NCBI GenBank assembly: GCA_032622095.1
Contig: CP136063.1
Span: forward strand, 29,392,987 to 29,456,986
Origin: Siphonodentalium dalli
Taxonomy: Eukaryota; Mollusca; Scaphopoda; Gadilida; Siphonodentaliidae
Direction: 5' to 3'
Length of the DNA stretch: 64,000 nt
The notes beneath the pieces were generated by a model. The model made no database searches and was not told the DNA's origin. It saw only the letters and a program-made list of their open reading frames with translations. Positions within the stretch are counted from its first letter, which is position 1. Each line of letters starts with the position of its first letter. Below are positions 47,784-59,151 of the stretch, one piece after another. The translations under genes and the position numbers were made by a program.

Positions 47784-49172
47784 TAACATACACATGATGC
47801 AATAATATACCCACCGTGTAATATACACATCGTGTAATAATGTACACATCGTGTGATAATGTACAGGTCATGTCACAATATATACATCATGTAATAATTC
47901 ATGTCACAATATACACATCATGTAATAATATACACACCGTGTAATAATATACACAGCATGTAATAATATACACATCATGTAATAATATACACACCTTGTA
48001 ATAATATACACATCGTGTAATACTGTACATATCATGTAAGGTATTTACTCCCCGTATATACTCCCCGTATAATAATATACACACCATGTAATAATATACA
48101 CCATGTAATAACATGCACATCATGTTATAATATACACACCGTATAATAATATACACACCATGTAATAATATACACATGTAATAACATGCACGTCATGTAG
48201 TAACATACACTTCATGTAATAACATACACATAATGGATGTAAAATTTTATCATCTGGTATTATTTGTTTTATGATGCACGTTTTATCAATACAACAGTCA
48301 AAATGTTTAAATATAATGAAATATAATAATATACATATCATGTAAAAATATACACATCGTATTGATATATACATCATGTAATAATATACACACTGTAATT
48401 ATATACACACCATGTAATAACATACTCACCATGTAATAATATACACACCATGTAATAATATACACACCATGTAATGATATGCACATCATGTAATAACATA
48501 CACATCGTGTAATAATATATACACCATGTAATAACATACACATCATGTAATACTATACACATCGTATAATAATATACACACCATGTAATAATATACACAG
48601 CATGTAATAATATACACACCATGTAATAATATACACACCATGTAATAACATACACATCATGTAATACTATACACATCGTATAATAATATACACACCATGT
48701 AATAATATACACAGCATGTAATAATATACACACCATGTAATAATATACACATCGTGTAATAATGTACAGACCATGTTATAATATACACACCATGTAATAA
48801 TATACACACCGTGTAATAACATACACATCATGTAATAATATAACCACCATGTAATAATATACACACCATGTAATGATATGCACATTATGTAATAACATTC
48901 ACATCATGTAATACTATACACACCGTATAATAATATACACACCATGTAATAATATACACATCATGTAATAACACACACCATGTAATAATATACACACCGT
49001 ATAATAATATACACACCATGTAATAAGATACACACCATGTAATAACATGCACATCATGTAATAACATACACATCATGTAATACTATACACACCGTATAAT
49101 AATATATACACCATGTAATAATATACACACCATGTAATAACATGCACATCATGTAATAACATACACATAATG
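47784..49172 (+). repeat. 19-bp AT-rich minisatellite, module B (two blocks)
   Basis: Same unit as in module A (ATGTAATAATATACACACC), in blocks 47784-48235 and 48318-49172. They are split by an 82-bp spacer that is a copy of the start of the tail (TTTTATCATCTGGTATT and AGTCAAAATGTTTAAATATA). The array begins inside the final zinc-finger codons. Confidence 0.93.
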
Positions 49173-49529
49173 GATGTACAATTTTATCATCTGGTATTCT
49201 TTGTGTTATGATTCACGTTGATTCAATTATGTATAGAACAGTCAAAATGTGTAAATATAATGTGAATATTACTTTTGTATAAACGTATTTTATGGTGAAA
49301 TTTGAAATTTCTGGCAGCTTGGAAACGACAGCTCTCCCTTCTACAATATACGAGCGTGGTCCACAGTTATTGATCTATAATGAACTCGAACAAACTGGTA
49401 TTTTATCAATTTCGTCATAGCAATAAAATAGTCTTTTTTTCTTTTACGAAATAACCGGAAATTTCAAATAATTGACAATATTTTGCTCAATTCCTCCCCA
49501 AGGCAAGAACAAATATAAAAACTCATTCA
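49173..49529 (+). other. Conserved tail of module B
   Basis: Homologous to 45372-45730, with the same CTGGCAGCTTGGAAACGACA and TATACGAGCGTGGTCC blocks. No gene is seen. Confidence 0.7.
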
Positions 49530-49867
49530 AGATGGATTATCTCATTAAATAACAAATTTGAAATAGTTGCGTGTGTATAAAATAATAAATATGAACTGAA
49601 GACCCCTGTCCGGAAAGGCTTCTATCAATTAATATTGATTTTATTTCGAATATTTTATTTGGACCAAATTTATAAACGTGTGTGTGTATATTAACACATG
49701 CGCTTTTGAGTTGAGCTTTCATATATACATAAATGTACACGTATATTTTTGTTTTGTTTTAACCACTACTGTTCACACACACACACACACGCGCGCGCGG
49801 CGCTCACACGCACACATTCACACACAGATTTCCAAAAATATATAATATATATATATATATATATAAC
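49530..49867. mobile_element. MITE left-end fragment and microsatellites between modules B and C
   Basis: 49530-49670 repeats the MITE left end (AGATGGATTATCTCATT). After it come a TTAACACATGCGCTTTTGAG segment shared with 46050 and 53535, a CA/CG repeat at about 49774-49828 and a TA repeat at about 49839-49865. Compared with the A/B junction, roughly 300 bp are missing. Confidence 0.7.
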
Positions 49868-50532
49868 TACGTATTGTGACATCGTTCTATTCTACTCTCC
49901 GCTGCTTAAGACCACTTTCTAAAATGATTTTTTCGTGATAGAAACATTTTTATTTCCTTTGGCACGTATTATGCGAAAGTATCTTAACATAACGGTGTAG
50001 ATCATCTATTCGATAAATATAACTCTTGTATGAGTTGTTCTGTTAGTTTTAGTCAGATAATTCAAGTTAAGGTCAACAGTGGCGTCTGAACGGAAACAGA
50101 ACAGTAAACTGTATCATTGTAATTCGTACATCTATGGAGTCATCGAATTGAACATTGTTTTGTTATTAAACTGTTAAAGTGTGGTAAACCATAGAAACAG
50201 GTGAACACCTTGACTACATGTACATGTTATAGGATCCACACATGGTGTCGCCCGCATCAATGCGATGTATGCAGGGAATAATTGACTCGATCAAGAAGGC
50301 AGTCGACAAGGCTGATAGCGATACACACCTGGGACCTCCCATACCATATACATAGGAACCAAGACTGTATTAATGTGATCTGTGCTAGAATGTAAGTATC
50401 CAGTCGACGAAGCCTGGTACACACCGGGGATCTCCCATACCATAGACATAGGAACCAAGACTGTATTAATGTGATCTGTGCTAGAAAGTAATTATCCAGT
50501 CGAAATAATTTGATATACACTCGAGTAGCCTG
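49868..50532 (+). pseudogene. Leader and decayed fingers of zinc-finger module C
   Basis: Homologous to 46229-46805. The leader is followed by damaged finger pieces with the same GGGAATAATTGA nonsense at about 50273-50285. Near 50400-50490 a short segment (ACACCGGGGATCTCCCATAC, GGAACCAAGACTGTATTAAT) is duplicated relative to module B. No continuous frame. Confidence 0.7.
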
Positions 50533-51618
50533 ATGAAAACCAAGAGGATTCACACGGGTGATCGGCCATACCAATGTGATGTGTGTGAGAAATCATTTAC
50601 TCAGTCTAGTAACCTGGCTACACATAAGAGGATCCACACCGGGGATCGGCCGTATCATTGTGATGTGTGTGAGAAATCATTTACTCAATCTATTAACCTG
50701 GCTACACATAAGAGGATCCACAAAGGGGATCGCCCTTACCAATGTGATGTGTGCGAGAAATCATTTACTAAGTCGAGTGACTTGACGAAACATAAGAGGA
50801 TTCACACGGGTGATCGGCCGTATCATTGTGATGTGTGTGAGAAATCATTTACTCAGACGGGTGACTTGACGAAGCATAAGAGAGTCCACACGGGGGATCG
50901 CCCATATCAATGCGATATGTGCGAGAAATCATTTACTCAATCTAATCACCTGGCTACACATAAGATGATCCACACGGGGGATCGCCCGTATCATTGTGAT
51001 GTGTGTGAGAAATCATTTATTCAGTCTATTAACCTGGCTACACATAAGAGGATCCACACAGGGGATCGCCCGTACCAATGCGATGTGTGCGAGAAATCAT
51101 TTACTCAATCGAGTGACCTGACGAAACATAAGAGGATCCACACGGGTGAACGACCGCCTCAATGTGATGTGTGCGAGAAATCATTTGGTCACTTGAGTGG
51201 CCTGACGAAACATAAGAGGATCCACACCGGGGATCGCCCGTATCAATGTGATCTGTGTGAGAAATCATTTACTCAATATAATCACATGGCTACACATAAG
51301 ATGATCCACACGGGTGATCGGCCATACCAATGTGATGTGTGCGAGAAATCATTTACTCAGTCGAGTGACCTGACGAGACATAAGAGGGTCCACACCGGGG
51401 ATCGCCCGTATCAATGTGATCTGTGTGAGAAATCATTTACTCAATATAATCACATGGCTACACATAAGATGATCCACACGGGTGATCGGCCATACCAATG
51501 TGATGTGTGCGAGAAATCATTTACTCAGTCGAGTGACCTGACGAGGCATATAAGAGGATCCACACGCGTCATCGCCCGTATCAATGTGATGTGTAATAAT
51601 ATACACATGATGCAATAA
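50533..51618 (+). CDS. C2H2 zinc-finger protein, 11 intact plus one broken finger (module C)
   Basis: 361 codons starting MKTKRIHTGDRPYQ. Eleven regular C2H2 fingers keep all four zinc ligands and the TG(D/E)RPYQ linkers. The twelfth reads through QSSDLTRH and is then frameshifted by two extra bases (GCATATAAGAGG where other fingers have ACATAAGAGG), giving a 20-odd residue unrelated tail that ends in the minisatellite. Fingers 9 and 11 (CDLCEKSFTQYNHMATHKMI) are identical at protein level and fingers 10 and 12 nearly so, showing a recent internal two-finger duplication. It is the paralogue of the frame at 46806. As there, no effector domain is seen and the ATG lies in a damaged finger, so expression is unproven. 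Confidence 0.78.
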   Translation: MKTKRIHTGDRPYQCDVCEKSFTQSSNLATHKRIHTGDRPYHCDVCEKSFTQSINLATHKRIHKGDRPYQCDVCEKSFTKSSDLTKHKRIHTGDRPYHCDVCEKSFTQTGDLTKHKRVHTGDRPYQCDMCEKSFTQSNHLATHKMIHTGDRPYHCDVCEKSFIQSINLATHKRIHTGDRPYQCDVCEKSFTQSSDLTKHKRIHTGERPPQCDVCEKSFGHLSGLTKHKRIHTGDRPYQCDLCEKSFTQYNHMATHKMIHTGDRPYQCDVCEKSFTQSSDLTRHKRVHTGDRPYQCDLCEKSFTQYNHMATHKMIHTGDRPYQCDVCEKSFTQSSDLTRHIRGSTRVIARINVMCNNIHMMQ

Positions 51619-52322
51619 TATACCCACCGTGTAATATACACATCGTGTAATAATGTACACATCGTGTAATAATGTACAGGTCATGTAAGAATATACACAC
51701 TGTATAATAATATACACACCATGTAATAATATACACACCATGTAATAACATGCACACCATGTAATAACATTCACGTCATGTATTAACATACACATAATGG
51801 ATGTAAAATTTTATCATCTGGTATTCTTTGTTTTATGATGCACGTTTTATCAATACAACAGTCAAAATGTTTAAATATAATGAAATATAATAATATACAC
51901 ACCATGTAATAACATACACACCATGTAATAACATACACACCATGTAATAATATACACATCATTTAATAACATACACATCATGTAATAATATACACATCAT
52001 GTAATAACATACACATCATGTAATAATATACACACCATATAATAATATACACATCATGTAATAATATGCACATCGTGTAATAACATACACATCATGTAAA
52101 AATATACACACCATGTAATAATATACACACCATGTAATAACATGCACATCATGTAATAACATACACATCATGTAATAACATACACACCATGTAATAATAT
52201 GCACATCGTGTAATAACATACACATCATTTAATAATATACACATCATGTAATAATATACACACCATGTAATATTATACACATCATGTAATAATATGCACA
52301 TCGTGTAATAACATACGCACAG
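51592..52322 (+). repeat. 19-bp AT-rich minisatellite, module C (two blocks)
   Basis: Blocks 51592-51799 and 51885-52322 of the same unit, again split by the TTTTATCATCTGGTATT spacer. Shorter than in modules A and B, with more ACATACACATCATGTAAT variants. Confidence 0.93.
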
Positions 52323-52987
52323 TGGATGTAAAATTTTATCATCTGGTATTCTTTGTTTTATGATGCACGTTTTATCAATTATGTATAAAACAGTCAAAAT
52401 GCTTAAATCTTATGTAAATATTAATTTGGAATAAACGTATTTTATGGTGAAATTTGAATTTCCTGGCAGCTTGGAAATGACAGCCTCTCCCTTCTACAAT
52501 ATATGAGGGTGATCCACAGTTATTGATCTATAATGAACTTGAACAAACTGGTATTTTATCAATTTCGTCACATAAAAATAGTCTTTTTCCTTTGGCGAAA
52601 TAACCGGCAATTTCAAATAATTGTCCCCAAACCATATTTTGCTCATTCCCTCCCCAAGGCAAGAACAAATATAAAAACTCATTAAAGATAGACTATCTCT
52701 TTAAATAACAAATTTGAAATAGTTGTGTGTGTATAAAATAATAAATATGAACTGAATACCCCTGTCCGGAAAGGCTTCTATCAATTAATATTGATTTTAT
52801 TTCGAATATTTTATTGGGACCGTTTAGTTGTCTACTTTTAGAACAGACCATTCGGGTGATACCACATTGCGGCATAGGGCATTATGCTTTTCCTATATAC
52901 TGGGTATGGAAAATAATGGTAGTAAAATAATGAAGTAAAACTGTCATAATGATAAGAGTTCATAAAATTATAGTGATAGTGTGTTAA
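52323..52987 (+). other. Tail of module C and MITE left-end fragment
   Basis: 52323-52685 is the conserved tail. 52686-52900 is the MITE left-end fragment (AGATAGACTATCTCTTTAAA) with the GGGCATTATGCTTTTCC continuation also seen after module A. The GTGATAGTGTGTTAA sequence at its end is the insertion site of MITE copy 2. Confidence 0.7.
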
Positions 52988-53507
52988 AGGTGGATTATCT
53001 CTTTGTAAACATGTATTATATAGTTACCGGGGTATAAAATATTATATTTGAATCGAAGACTCCTGTCCAGAAATGCTTCTATCGATTAATATTAATTTTA
53101 TTTCGAATATTTTCTGGTCTAAAAAGGTGTGTTTGTTCAGCTAACGAACAATAGTGGTTACTGTTAACAGAGACCAGAAATTATATTGTGCAATTTTGTA
53201 ACAAATAAACGTTAATTATACTCATTATCGCTTATATCTGTGGAACAAAATAATACAAACAACCAATCTGTGACATTTGACATTCGTTGCGTTGCCGTAG
53301 GAACAGCCCAGTGCTCTATATCGCAATACGGTCTCATCCGAATGGTCGGTTCTAAAAATAGTAACATAACCGAGCCCGATTTAATATTCGAAATAAAATC
53401 AATATTAATTGATAGAAGCTTTTCCGGACATAGGTCTTCAGTCCATATCTATTATTTTATACCCACGCAACTATTTAAAATTTGTTATTTAAAGAGATAA
53501 TCCATCT
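52988..53507 (-). mobile_element. MITE copy 2 (520 bp) with paralogous empty site
   Basis: Reverse orientation to copy 1: starts AGGTGGATTATCTCTTTG and ends AAAGAGATAATCCATCT. It is flanked by TTAA at 52984-52987 and TTAA at 53508-53511. The sequence on either side (GTGATAGTGTG and GAGATGAGATTATTGTG) is contiguous at about 46011-46045 with a single TTGA in between, so the target duplication can be read directly from an unoccupied paralogue. No transposase frame. Confidence 0.9.
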
Positions 53508-53625
53508 TTAAGAGATGAGATTATTGTGTGTGTATATTAACACAGAGCTTTTGATTTGAGCTTTCATATATACATATCTGTACACTTTTTATACCCCGGT
53601 AACTATATAATACATATTTACATAT

Positions 53626-53784
53626 GCAATCAACGTCGTTTTCGATGCATCTGTCGGCGTATAGAAGTGTCGGATGCCGAATTACACACTGTATAATTTC
53701 GCGAAGCGAAATTATACAAAGTATGTAGTTCGGCATCCGACACTTCTATACGCCGACAGATGCATCGAAAACGACGTTGATTGC
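53626..53784. repeat. 159-bp near-perfect palindrome
   Basis: Arms 53626-53681 and 53729-53784 are perfect 56-bp complements (GCAATCAACGTCG at the outer ends). Inside, after a few mismatches, a second perfect 12-bp stem (GTATAATTTCGC with GCGAAATTATAC) surrounds a GAA loop. DNA of this kind extrudes cruciforms and its RNA would be a long hairpin. Confidence 0.95.
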
Positions 53785-53885
53785 TTATAATTACGACAAT
53801 CCGCATATTAGTTGGTGATTAAACAAGTTCTTTTTAAAGAAACTATATTAAAAACACTAAAATGGTTAAACTACCCAAGTGATAT

Positions 53886-54107
53886 TTGTGTCTGGACTCA
53901 GCTGCTCTTTTAACCGAAATGGGAATTTGGGTCGAGAATAAATTGGGCGACCGACCGGAAGTTCGAGATGAACACACACAATTCGATCGCTGTTTCCGAC
54001 ATTCCAACTACACAAAAGCAAGAGACCACACCCGTAAACTATTAAACTGTACTTGCTGGTGTAAATTTCACTTATTTAAAACGATTCTAGAACATGTATT
54101 GTCATAA
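53886..54107 (+). other. 73-codon frame of unknown nature
   Basis: The frame starts MCLDSAALLTEMGIWVEN and contains a cysteine pair in LLNCTCWCKFHLF. It lies inside the ~1-kb insertion downstream of the palindrome. I do not recognise it. It is short, has no repeat origin in this window and no clear flanking signals, so it may be a chance frame or part of an element-encoded protein. Confidence 0.15.
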
Positions 54108-54651
54108 AGGCAATCCGATTCGATAGCAATTCCGAAGCGGTGTTCCCAAACTTCGCCATCGAATAAATGTGGTCTCCGGCGACTCGAAAAGTAATCAATC
54201 GCTACAAATGCGCATTCTATGCTCTCATGACCACTGCCATGTCATATTAGTATTGGCACGAAGCTGGATAAATGCTAATACTAATGGTGGAATAGTTATG
54301 TAATACATTATTTTATCCCCAAATAAATTAATGTACTATTTTGCTGTTTAATCGGCGATCATTTTTCGCTGAGATTTGGCGTCTTGTGTTACCTCTAGAA
54401 ACGGAAGTGATTTCTTGCGATTTGATTGGTGGACAAAATAAAATTCCGGGTTAATTCGCCCCATGGATATTCGACTTGGTTTGCGAACTTTTTAAGGTAT
54501 CACTACCCCCAGTGATGCGGGAAACGACACTTCCCTCCACTGATAGATATTGTCGCTACCAAGCGCATCTAAGGGCATTGACCAATCAAATGCACGCATT
54601 TTAGTCAAAGCGAAAGTAGTTGTAATTATAAAGAGATAATCCACCTTTTAT

Positions 54652-54873
54652 TGATCGCAAGAATATAAATACATAATAGTATTTATTAATTGCGTAGCAT
54701 TGTAGTCAGAACAATATCCTTCGTCATCAGAGATAGCTGTCAATTCGACACCTGAAATGGAGATTGTGAATTAGTTCACATGTAAATTTCGTCGCGCTGG
54801 CTGCACGGACGACACCCGCCCCCCGATTTAATGTATACCCTGTCTAAATAAATGTGACAAACAAGTCAGTATC
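54652..54873. other. Unique flank left of array 2
   Basis: Includes AT-rich sequence and a GC-rich stretch (about 54788-54822). It leads into the array with TCAGTATCGTGTAAATGG. No gene is seen. Confidence 0.5.
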
Positions 54874-57800
54874 GTGTAAATGGAACAACGATTACGCCCA
54901 GTATTCGTTCTCAGTATCGTGTAAATGGAACGATGACGCACAGTATTCGTTCTCGTGTAAATGGAACAACGATGGCTCCCAGTATTCGTTCTCGTGTAAA
55001 TGGAACAACGATGACGCCCAGTATTCATTCTCGTGTAAATGGAACAACGATGACGCCCAGTATTCGTTCTCGTGTAAACGGAACAACGATGACGCCCAGT
55101 ATTCATTCTCGTGTAAATGGAACAACGATGGCGCCCAGTATTCGTTCTCGTGCAAATGGAACAACGATGACTCCCACTATTCGTTCTCGTGTAAATGGAA
55201 CAACGATGACGCGCAGTATTCGTTCTCGTGTAAATGGAACAACGATGACTCCCAGTATTCGTTCTCGTGTAAATGGAACAACGATGACTCCCACTATTCG
55301 TTCTCGTGTAAATGGAACAACGATGACGCCCAGTATTCGTTCTCGTGTAAATGGAACAACGATGACGCCCAGTATTCGTTCTCGTGTAAATGGAACAACG
55401 ATGACTCCCAGTATTCGTTCTCGTGTAAATGGAACGATGACTCCCACTATTCGTTCTCGTGTAAATGGAACAACGATGACGCCCAGTATTCGTTCTCGTG
55501 TAAATGGAACAACGATGACGCCCAGTATTCGTTCTCGTGTAAATGGAACAACGATGACTCCCAGTATTCGTTCTCGTGTAAATGGAACAACGATGACGCG
55601 CAGTATTCGTTCTCGTGTAAATGGAACAACGATGACTCCCAGTATTCGTTCTCGTGTAAATGGAACAACGATGACTCCCACTATTCGTTCTCGTGTAAAT
55701 GGAACAACGATGGCGCCCAGTATTCGTTCTCGTGTAAATGGAACAACGATGACGCCCAGTATTCGTTCTCGTGTAAATGGAACAACGATGACTCCCAGTA
55801 TTCGTTCTCGTGTAAATGGAACAACGATGACTCCCACTATTCGTTCTCGTGTAAATGGAACAACGATGACGCCCAGTATTCGTTCTCGTGTAAATGGAAC
55901 AACGATGACGCCCAGTATTCGTTCTCGTGTAAATGGAACAACGATGACTCCCAGTATTCGTTCTCGTGTAAATGGAACAACGATGACTCCCACTATTCGT
56001 TCTCGTGTAAATGGAACAACGATGACGCCCAGTATTCGTTCTCGTGTAAATGGAACAACGATGACGCCCAGTATTCGTTCTCATGTAAATGGAACAACGA
56101 TGACGCCCAGTATTCGTTCTCGTGTAAATGGAACAACGATGACTCCCAGTATTCGTTCTCGTGTAAATGGAACAACGATGACTCCCACTATTCGTTCTCG
56201 TGTAAATGGAACAACGATGACGCCCAGTATTCGTTCTCGTGTAAATGGAACAACGATGACGCCCAGTATTCGTTCTCGTGTAAATGGAACAACGATGACG
56301 CCCAGTATTCGTTCTCGTGTAAATGGAACAACGATGACGCCCAGTATTCGTTCTCGTGTAAATGGAACAACGATGACGCCCAGTATTCGTTCTCGTGTAA
56401 ATGGAACAACGATGACGCCCAGTATTCGTTCTCGTGTAGATGGAACAACGATGACGCCCAGTATTCGTTCTCGTGTAAATGGAACAACGATGACGCCCAG
56501 TATTCATTCTCGTGTAAATGGAACAACGATGACGCCCAGTATTCATTCTCGTGTAAATGGAACAACGATGACTCCCACTATTCGTTCTCGTGTAAATGGA
56601 ACAACGATGACGCCCAGTATTCGTTCTCGTGTAAATGGAACAACGATGACGCCCAGTATTCATTCTCGTGTAAATGGAACAACGATGACTCCCACTATTC
56701 GTTCTCGTGTAAATGGAACAACGATGACTCCCAGTATTCGTTCTCGTGTAAATGGAACAACGATGACGCCCAGTATTCATTCTCGTGTAAATGGAACAAC
56801 GATGACTCCCACTATTCGTTCTCGTGTAAATGGAACAACGATGACGCCCAGTATTCGTTCTCGTGTAAATGGAACAACGATGACGCCCAGTATTCGTTCT
56901 CGTGTAAATGGAACAACGATGACGCCCAGTATTCGTTCTCGTGTAAATGGAACGATGACTCCCAGTATTCATTCTCGTGTAAATGGAACAACGATGACGC
57001 CCAGTATTCGTTCTCAGTATCGTGTAAATGGAACAACGATGACTCCCAGTATTCGTTCTCGTGTAAATGGAACAACGATGACGCCCAGTATTCGTTCTCG
57101 TGTAAACGGAACAACGATGACGCCCAGTATTCGTTCTCGTGTAAATGGAACAACGATGACGGCCAGTATTCGTTCTCGTGTAAATGGAACAACGATGACG
57201 CCCAGTATTCGTTCTCGTGTAAACGGAACAACGATGACGCCCAGTATTTGTTCTCGTGTAAATGGAACAACGATGACGGCCTGTATTCATTCTCGTGTAA
57301 ACGGAACAACGATGGCTCCCAGTATTCATTCTCGTGTAAACGTAACAACGATGACGCCCAGTATTCGTTCTCGTGTAAATGGAACAACGATGACGGCCAG
57401 TATTCGTTCTCGTGTAAATGGAACAACGATGACGCCCAGTATTCGTTCTCGTGTAAATGGAACAACGATGACGGCCAGTATTCGTTCTCGTGTAAATGGA
57501 ACGATGACGCCCAGTATTCGTTCTCGTGTAAATGGAACAACGATGACGCCCACTATTCGTTCTCGTGTAAATGGAACGATGACGCCCAGTATTCGTTCTC
57601 GTGTAAATGGAACAACGATGACGCCCAGTAATCGTTCTCGTGTAAATGGAACAACGATGACGCCCACTATTCGTTCTCGTGTAAATGGAACGATGACGCC
57701 CAGTATTCGTTCTCGTGTAAATGGAACAACGATGACGCCCAGTATTCGTTCTCGTGTGAATGGAACAACGATGACGCCCAGTATTCGTTCTCGTGTAAAT

Positions 57801-57935
57801 GGAACGATGACTCCCAGTATTCGTTCTCGTGTAAATGGAACAACGATGACGCCCTGTATTCGTTATCGTGTAAACGGAACAACGATGACGCCCTGTATTC
57901 GTTCTCGTGTAAATGGAACAACGATGACGCCCTGA
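54874..57935 (+). repeat. 39-bp satellite array 2 (about 79 units)
   Basis: Same unit and orientation as array 1, 23.7 kb away. Its own variants dominate: GACTCCCACTATTCG (His where array 1 has Gln in the NNDD frame), GACTCCCAGT, GACGGCCAG near the right end, and a unit extended by six bases (TTCTCAGTATCG, near 54910 and 57015). Many runs follow a four-unit (156-bp) pattern. Again five frames are open, including a 1000-codon plus frame and an 833-codon minus frame. These are attributed to unit arithmetic, not to genes. The left and right ends are unique sequence. Confidence 0.96.
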
Positions 57936-58139
57936 GTCTCTCGAATGAATGCCATAACTACTTCATGAGGGGCTTCAGTGGAATATACAAGCAACTATTC
58001 CCACGAGCGGCCTTGGTCGAAAGTGGGAATAGTTATATTCCAATGTACCGGTAGCCATAGCCACGGCTGAGGTAATTCTGTTATTCACTCAAGAACCGCA
58101 GGTATTCTATTCATTATATGCTAAACAAATAATCGACGC
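57936..58139. repeat. Flank of array 2 with imperfect inverted repeat
   Basis: 57979-58004 and 58023-58042 form a hairpin: TGGAATATA, then CAAGCA, then ACTATTCCCAC pairs with GTGGGAATAGTTATATTCCA. The six-base CAAGCA is an unpaired bulge on the left arm. The loop is 18 nt. No gene is seen. Confidence 0.7.
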
Positions 58140-58558
58140 TTAATATTGATTTTATTTCGAATATTAAATCGGGCCCGTTTATGTTACTATTTTTATAACC
58201 GACCATTCGGATGAGACCGTATTGCGATATAGAGCACTGGGCTGTTCCTATGGCTACGCAACGAATGTCAAATGTCACAGATTGGTTGTTTGTATTGTTT
58301 TGTTCCACAGATATAAGCAATAATGAGTATAATTAACGTTTATTTGTGACAAAATTGCACAATATAATTCTGGTCTCTGTTAGCAGTAACCACTATTGTT
58401 CGTTAGCTGAACAAACACACTTTTTAGACCAGAAAATATTCGAAATAAAATTAATATTAATCGATAGAGGCATTTCCGGACAGGAGTCTTCGATTCAAAT
58501 CTAATATTTTATACCGCGGTAACTATATAATACATGATTACAAAGAGATAATACACCT
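58140..58558 (+). mobile_element. MITE copy 4, left end missing
   Basis: Matches MITE copy 1 from the ATTTTATTTCGAATAT block through the GGGCTGTTCC core to the right terminus AAAGAGATAATACACCT. The right flank is TTAA (58559-58562). About 100 bp of the left terminal repeat are absent. Confidence 0.8.
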
Positions 58559-58639
58559 TTAACAACTGTAAGAACAAATGATACAAAATTGTTAAATAAT
58601 GTAAGAAATAATGATAAAAAAAATAAAACAATTTGTTAA

Positions 58640-59151
58640 AGGTGGATTATCTCTTTGTAAACATGTATTATATAGTTACCGGGTTATACAATAATAGATA
58701 TGAATCGAAGACTCCTGTCCGGAATTCTTCTATCGATTAATATTAATTTTATTTCGAATATTTTCTGGTCTAAAAAGTGTGTTTGTTCAGCTAACGAACA
58801 ATAGTGGTTACTTTTAACAGAGACCAGAAATTTTATTTTACAATTTTGTCACAAATAAACGTAAATTATACTTATTATCGCTTATATCTGTGGAACAAAA
58901 CAATACAAACAATCAATCTGGGACATTGGACATTCGGTGCGTAGCACAGGAACAACCCAGTGCTCTATAACGCAATATGGTATCACCCGAATGGTCTGTT
59001 CTAAAAATAGACAGACGGTCCCGATTTAATATTCGAAATAAAATCAACATTAATTGATAGAAGCTTTTCCGGAAATGAGTCTTGAGTTCATATCTATTAT
59101 TTTATACCCACGCAACTATTAAAATTTGCTATTTAAAGAGATAATCCATCT
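58640..59151 (-). mobile_element. MITE copy 3 (512 bp)
   Basis: Starts AGGTGGATTATCTCTTTG after TTAA (58636-58639) and ends AAAGAGATAATCCATCT. The right flank is TTTG instead of TTAA, so that copy of the target duplication has mutated or the flank was rearranged. The core is as in copy 2. Confidence 0.85.

Larger units (their letters stand above)
53586..54651. mobile_element. Broken MITE end with a ~1-kb insertion
   Basis: 53586-53621 matches the inner part of a MITE right end (TTTTATACCCCGGTAACTAT and TAATACATATTTACA), and the missing AAGAGATAATCCACCT terminus appears about 1 kb later (54633-54648). The interval 53622-54632 therefore looks inserted. It starts almost at once with the large palindrome. 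Its termini show no clear TIR or target duplication, so its class is unknown. Confidence 0.55.

Noticed and set aside
46134-49865. CA, CG and TA runs as regulatory elements or Z-DNA signals of special interest
   Set aside because: Ordinary microsatellites in intermodule DNA. Nothing ties them to a function.
46831-50785. Frames reading [17 protein letters not shown] within the zinc-finger genes
   Set aside because: Out-of-frame shadows of the C2H2 arrays. The zinc-ligand pattern is only in the other frame.
44425-52322. Minus-strand frames rich in CILLHGVYIITWCVYYYM as membrane proteins
   Set aside because: They are translations of the 19-bp AT-rich minisatellite, which is open in all three minus frames. 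The hydrophobic look is compositional.
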